This document shows positions 61,920-64,000 of a DNA stretch of 64,000 nt, piece by piece. A program made the position numbers and the translations under genes. Each line of letters starts with the position of its first letter. Positions within the stretch are counted from its first letter, which is position 1. The notes under the pieces are model-generated. The model was not told the origin of the DNA and did not search any database. It saw nothing but the letters and a program-made list of their open reading frames with translations. This stretch comes from Myxococcales bacterium. Lineage in GTDB: Bacteria > Myxococcota_A > Polyangia > Haliangiales > Haliangiaceae. The DNA lies in NCBI GenBank assembly GCA_016717005.1, contig JADJUF010000021.1, forward strand, positions 145,029 to 209,028, read 5' to 3'.

Positions 61920-62429
61920 CTAGCGCGTCTCGGCGATGCACTCGGTCAAGATGAACTCGACCTTCTGCTTGCCGAGTTGCTGCTGCAGTCCGTCGAGCTT
62001 GCCCTCGACGCGGATACCATCGCCCGCTCTCGACGCCGGCGAAGAGCGCTGGTGCATGCGCGGCATCAGTCCTTGCAGGAGAAGGCGGAGACCCGCCACC
62101 GCTCGCGACGAAGTTCACGATCACGCCCTTGCGCTCGTACGTGCCCCTTCCACTTCACGTACTTGCCCGGGTACTTGACCTTCCATGCCGAGGCCAAGTC
62201 GTCGGTATCCAGCATCTTGCGAGCGAGCGCTTCCGCCGTGACGTCGACAAATCGCCGGCTCTTGAGCCGCTGCTGCTCCGCTTGGCGGTCTTCCCGCCCC
62301 GGAGCTCGGGCCTGACTCGGAACTCCCGCGTCGGCCGGCGGCCTGGTCGTCGACCGGCATTGCGGCGTCGGGGCGGTGGAGGTGCGGTGGTCGGCGGAAC
62401 GCCTTCGGGGCGCACGACGGGCTCGTCAC
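61920..62429 (-). pseudogene. Possible OB-fold (tRNA_anti-like) protein, frameshifted
   Basis: Segments in order: a Pro-rich N-terminus (GTG at 62429), RFVDVTAEALARKMLDTDDL, ASAWKVKYPGKYVKWKGT, YERKGVIVNFVASG and, at the end, GDGIRVEGKLDGLQQQLGKQ, KVEFILTECIAETR. The pattern of VTAEAL-A-KYPGKYVKWKG followed by a late EGKLDG strand is like OB-fold tRNA_anti-like domains of small exported proteins. At least three shifts are needed, including an extra base in a GGGG run near 62143. Confidence 0.45.
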
Positions 62430-62873
62430 CGCGCTGCGGCCCGCGCCCGCCGCGCGTGGCTGATCTCAGGCGTCGGCCTGCCGGCAGCGGCGGCAACCCT
62501 CGCTCGCTCCTTCGCACGCTTGTCCAACTGGCCGCCGACCATCGCGGTGACGAAGAACCCGGCGGACGCGATCGTCCCAGGATCCGCGTTCGCTGAGACC
62601 ACAGCTTGTATGGCTTGCCCCAGACGAGCGCGATGCCGAGGGGCGCGAAGAGCACCAGGGCCGGATAAGCGACGACCATGCGCTTGTGCCAGGGCACCCC
62701 ACCTTGTTGAGGCCGCAGCAGACGGCCAGCAGCGCCACACCGGCGCGGCAACCGCGGCAGCGACTGCTGCCCCCGTCGACGGCGCGGGCGCAGCCCGGGA
62801 AAGGTGCAGGTGGTGAAGCAGTCGCGGAGGCGGGCCCGTGTCTCAGGACCGTGTTCGCTCCACTCCGGGGCAC
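62426..62873 (-). pseudogene. Small membrane protein, frameshifted
   Basis: The frames give a Cys-containing N-terminal part (CRGCRAGVALLAVCCGLNK), a membrane segment (WHKRMVVAYPALVLFAPLGI, ALVWGK) and a second hydrophobic helix (VSANADPGTIASAGFFVTAM) before a basic tail (LDKRAKERARVAAAAGRP). The TGA overlaps the start of the OB-fold gene as GTGA. Function unknown. Confidence 0.4.
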
Positions 62874-62881
62874 TTGCGAGC

Positions 62882-63183
62882 CTAGAGAGACGACGCCCCG
62901 CAGTGCTCGCAGCGGCTTCGGGGCGGCGCTGGCGGGGCCTGCAGCACAAGCGGAGGCACGGCGACCGCGGCGGCCTGCGCCTGCGGTGCGACCAGGACGG
63001 CAATCTGGACACGAAGGCCTGGTGCTCGGCCATCGTGTGGAAGCACTTCGAGCACTGCTTCAAGAACGGCGCGGCCACGGCTGGCGGCAGCATCGACAGC
63101 GTCGAGGGGCCACCCGCCGTGGCCTTGTGGATCGCCCCGAGGAGCCCCTGCGTACAGAGTTCGCAGTCGTTGCACTTGGCCAT
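62882..63183 (-). pseudogene. Cys-rich (zinc-ribbon-like) small protein, frameshifted
   Basis: MAKCNDCELCTQGLLGAIHK, then QCSKCFHTMAEHQAF, and after a shift near 63005 a Pro/Ala linker with a C-terminal CEHCGA pair. Three CxxC pairs suggest zinc binding. It is first in a minus-strand trio with the membrane and OB-fold genes, divergent from the XRE gene. Confidence 0.5.
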
Positions 63184-63297
63184 GTCTTGCCCCTGCGTGA
63201 TGCAGGCCGGCTTCGAACACGCCGGCCGTCCTGGCGCATTATGTACCAGCGATGACTTCGTGGTGGTAGCCGCGCCCGTGCCCGACGTTCGGCCGCC

Positions 63298-63656
63298 ATG
63301 CGGTCACGTGCGATCGATCCGGATGAGGCGGTCCGCGCCTTCGGCCGGCGCGTCGCCGAGGTTCGCCACGATCGCGGCTGGACGCCGGAGCAGCTGGCGG
63401 AGCGCGCCGAGGTGAGCGTGCGCTACGTGCAGCACATCGAGCAGGGCACGCAGAACCTCAGCATCCGGTCGGCGGTGAAGCTCGCCGGCGTGCTCAGGTG
63501 CCGCTCGGGGTGCTCTTCGAAGCGCCCCGGCGGGCGAAAGCAACCTTCGAAGAGGGGGCGGCCGCGTGCGCAGCAGCTCCGTCGTCGGCTCAGGAGGCGG
63601 TTAGGCGCGGGCCCTCGATTGCCGCACCGAACGCGTGGCAAGTAAGCGGGTGCTGA
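63298..63656 (+). pseudogene. XRE-family transcriptional regulator, one frameshift
   Basis: A clear lambda-repressor-type helix-turn-helix at residues 15-65: FGRRVAEVRHDRGWTPEQLA, ERAEVSVRYVQHIEQGTQNL, SIRSAVKLAGVL. A shift near 63499 then gives VPLGVLFEAPRRAKATFEEG and a stop at 63656. Size and position immediately before a nuclease-like gene resemble controller proteins of restriction systems. It may regulate the next gene. Confidence 0.7.
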
Positions 63657-64000
63657 CCCAGGACAAACTCCAAGACGAAGTTGTCGCCGTGTTACAGGGC
63701 ACCGTGCTCCATCAGCGCGCGCGCTGGGGCGTGCTACTCGGGCAGCAGCGGCAGTTCGAAGGGTGGTGGAAAGGCGGAGTTCGCCGCGGCCCTGGAGGCG
63801 TGGACGTGGAGCAGTCGTGTCCCTGACCCCGGCTTCAGTGTCCTGGTGGAGCCGAAACCGCGCGACTTCGGTGCGGTCGATGGCGATTGCCGCGAGGCTG
63901 CAGACCTTGCGATCGCACCGTGGGACGAGGACACGCAGGACGTCAGCTACGAACGAGGTCCAAGGCTCTGGATCGAGATCAAGACCCGAGCCACGTGGTG
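63650..64000 (+). pseudogene. PD-(D/E)XK-like nuclease, truncated by the window and frameshifted
   Basis: From GTG at 63650 (overlapping the XRE stop): VLTQDKLQDEVVAVLQGTVL, HQRARWGVLLG, then after a shift near 63765 FAAALEAWTWSSRVPDPGF, ADLAIAPWDEDTQDVSYERG and LWIEIKTRATW. The pair ADLAI and IEIKT fits the D...ExK core of PD-(D/E)XK nucleases. The 3' end lies outside the window. A restriction-type or other endonuclease is inferred from the motif and the XRE partner. Confidence 0.5.

Larger units (their letters stand above)
53132..64000. mobile_element. Integrative element at selC (left end only)
   Basis: Everything from the tRNA-Sec 3' end to the window edge is treated as one integrated element. 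Evidence: a tyrosine integrase gene reading toward and abutting the tRNA, a possible excisionase, a rolling-circle-type Rep gene, serine recombinases, nuclease and modification-like genes, and a sharp change in gene style. selC is a classical integration target of genomic islands. No second copy of the tRNA 3' end was found in the window, so the right end lies beyond 64000. No conjugation gene is visible in the part seen. Confidence 0.8.

Noticed and set aside
53132..64000. Selenocysteine readthrough as the explanation for broken island genes
   Set aside because: tRNA-Sec is present, but the breaks are frame changes, not in-frame TGA codons.
53500..64000. A right attachment site within the window
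   Set aside because: I found no second copy of the tRNA-Sec 3' end after the integrase.

Overview
The window is very GC-rich DNA that reads like a member of the Myxococcota (Haliangium/Kofleriaceae-like). This placement is an inference from gene content: a Ser/Thr kinase with a PEGA-like tail, a lipoprotein with a myxobacterial Cys-rich motif and FG-GAP-like repeats, TPR lipoproteins, TonB-like proteins and an NtrC-type two-component pair. No rRNA gene is present to confirm it.

Region 1 (1-10.6 kb, minus strand) is the str operon running into the S10/spc operon: rpsL, rpsG, an EF-G gene, tuf copy 1, rpsJ, rplD, rplW, rplB, rpsS, rplV, rpsC, rplP, rpmC, rpsQ, rplN, rplX and partial rplE. rplC (L3), normally between rpsJ and rplD, is absent. 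An 83-bp spacer carrying two hairpins takes its place. Region 2 (10.6-20.4 kb) holds accessory envelope and signalling genes: a PEGA/TPR protein overlapping an FG-GAP lipoprotein, a Ser/Thr kinase, and several unknowns. Region 3 (20.5-35.7 kb, minus strand) is a second information-processing block: tRNA-Thr(TGT), tRNA-Tyr, tRNA-Gly, tRNA-Thr(GGT), tuf copy 2 (frameshifted), tRNA-Trp, secE, nusG, rplK, rplA, rplJ, rplL, rpoB and rpoC. A good sigma-70-type promoter precedes the tRNA cluster, and a run of 31 G separates rpoB from rpoC.

Region 4 (35.9-52.8 kb) is ordinary backbone: a TPR lipoprotein, a YjbQ-family protein, a protein made of two fused D-Ala-D-Ala-ligase-like ATP-grasp enzymes, a histidine kinase/sigma-54 activator pair, an orphan SecD-like protein overlapping a Nudix gene, gcvT and gcvH, two TonB-like proteins, and a frameshifted leucyl aminopeptidase. 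Tandem hexamer/heptamer arrays and an interrupted palindrome lie between these genes.

Region 5 (53.0-64.0 kb) begins with a selenocysteine tRNA (selC). A tyrosine integrase gene abuts its 3' end exactly, so the rest of the window is an integrated element whose far end lies outside it. It carries int and a possible xis, an HTH gene and a rolling-circle-type Rep gene with a stem-loop upstream, a GIY-YIG-like nuclease with a ribbon-helix-helix partner, two consecutive serine recombinases, a two-gene pair whose first product resembles Nmad3 nucleotide-modification proteins, an OB-fold/membrane/Cys-rich trio, and an XRE regulator overlapping a PD-(D/E)XK-like nuclease. Most of its genes are readable only after correcting one to four single-base frameshifts. 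This means either a decaying island or poor consensus quality here. The Nmad3-like pair with its nuclease and regulator neighbours is the best candidate for an undescribed system.
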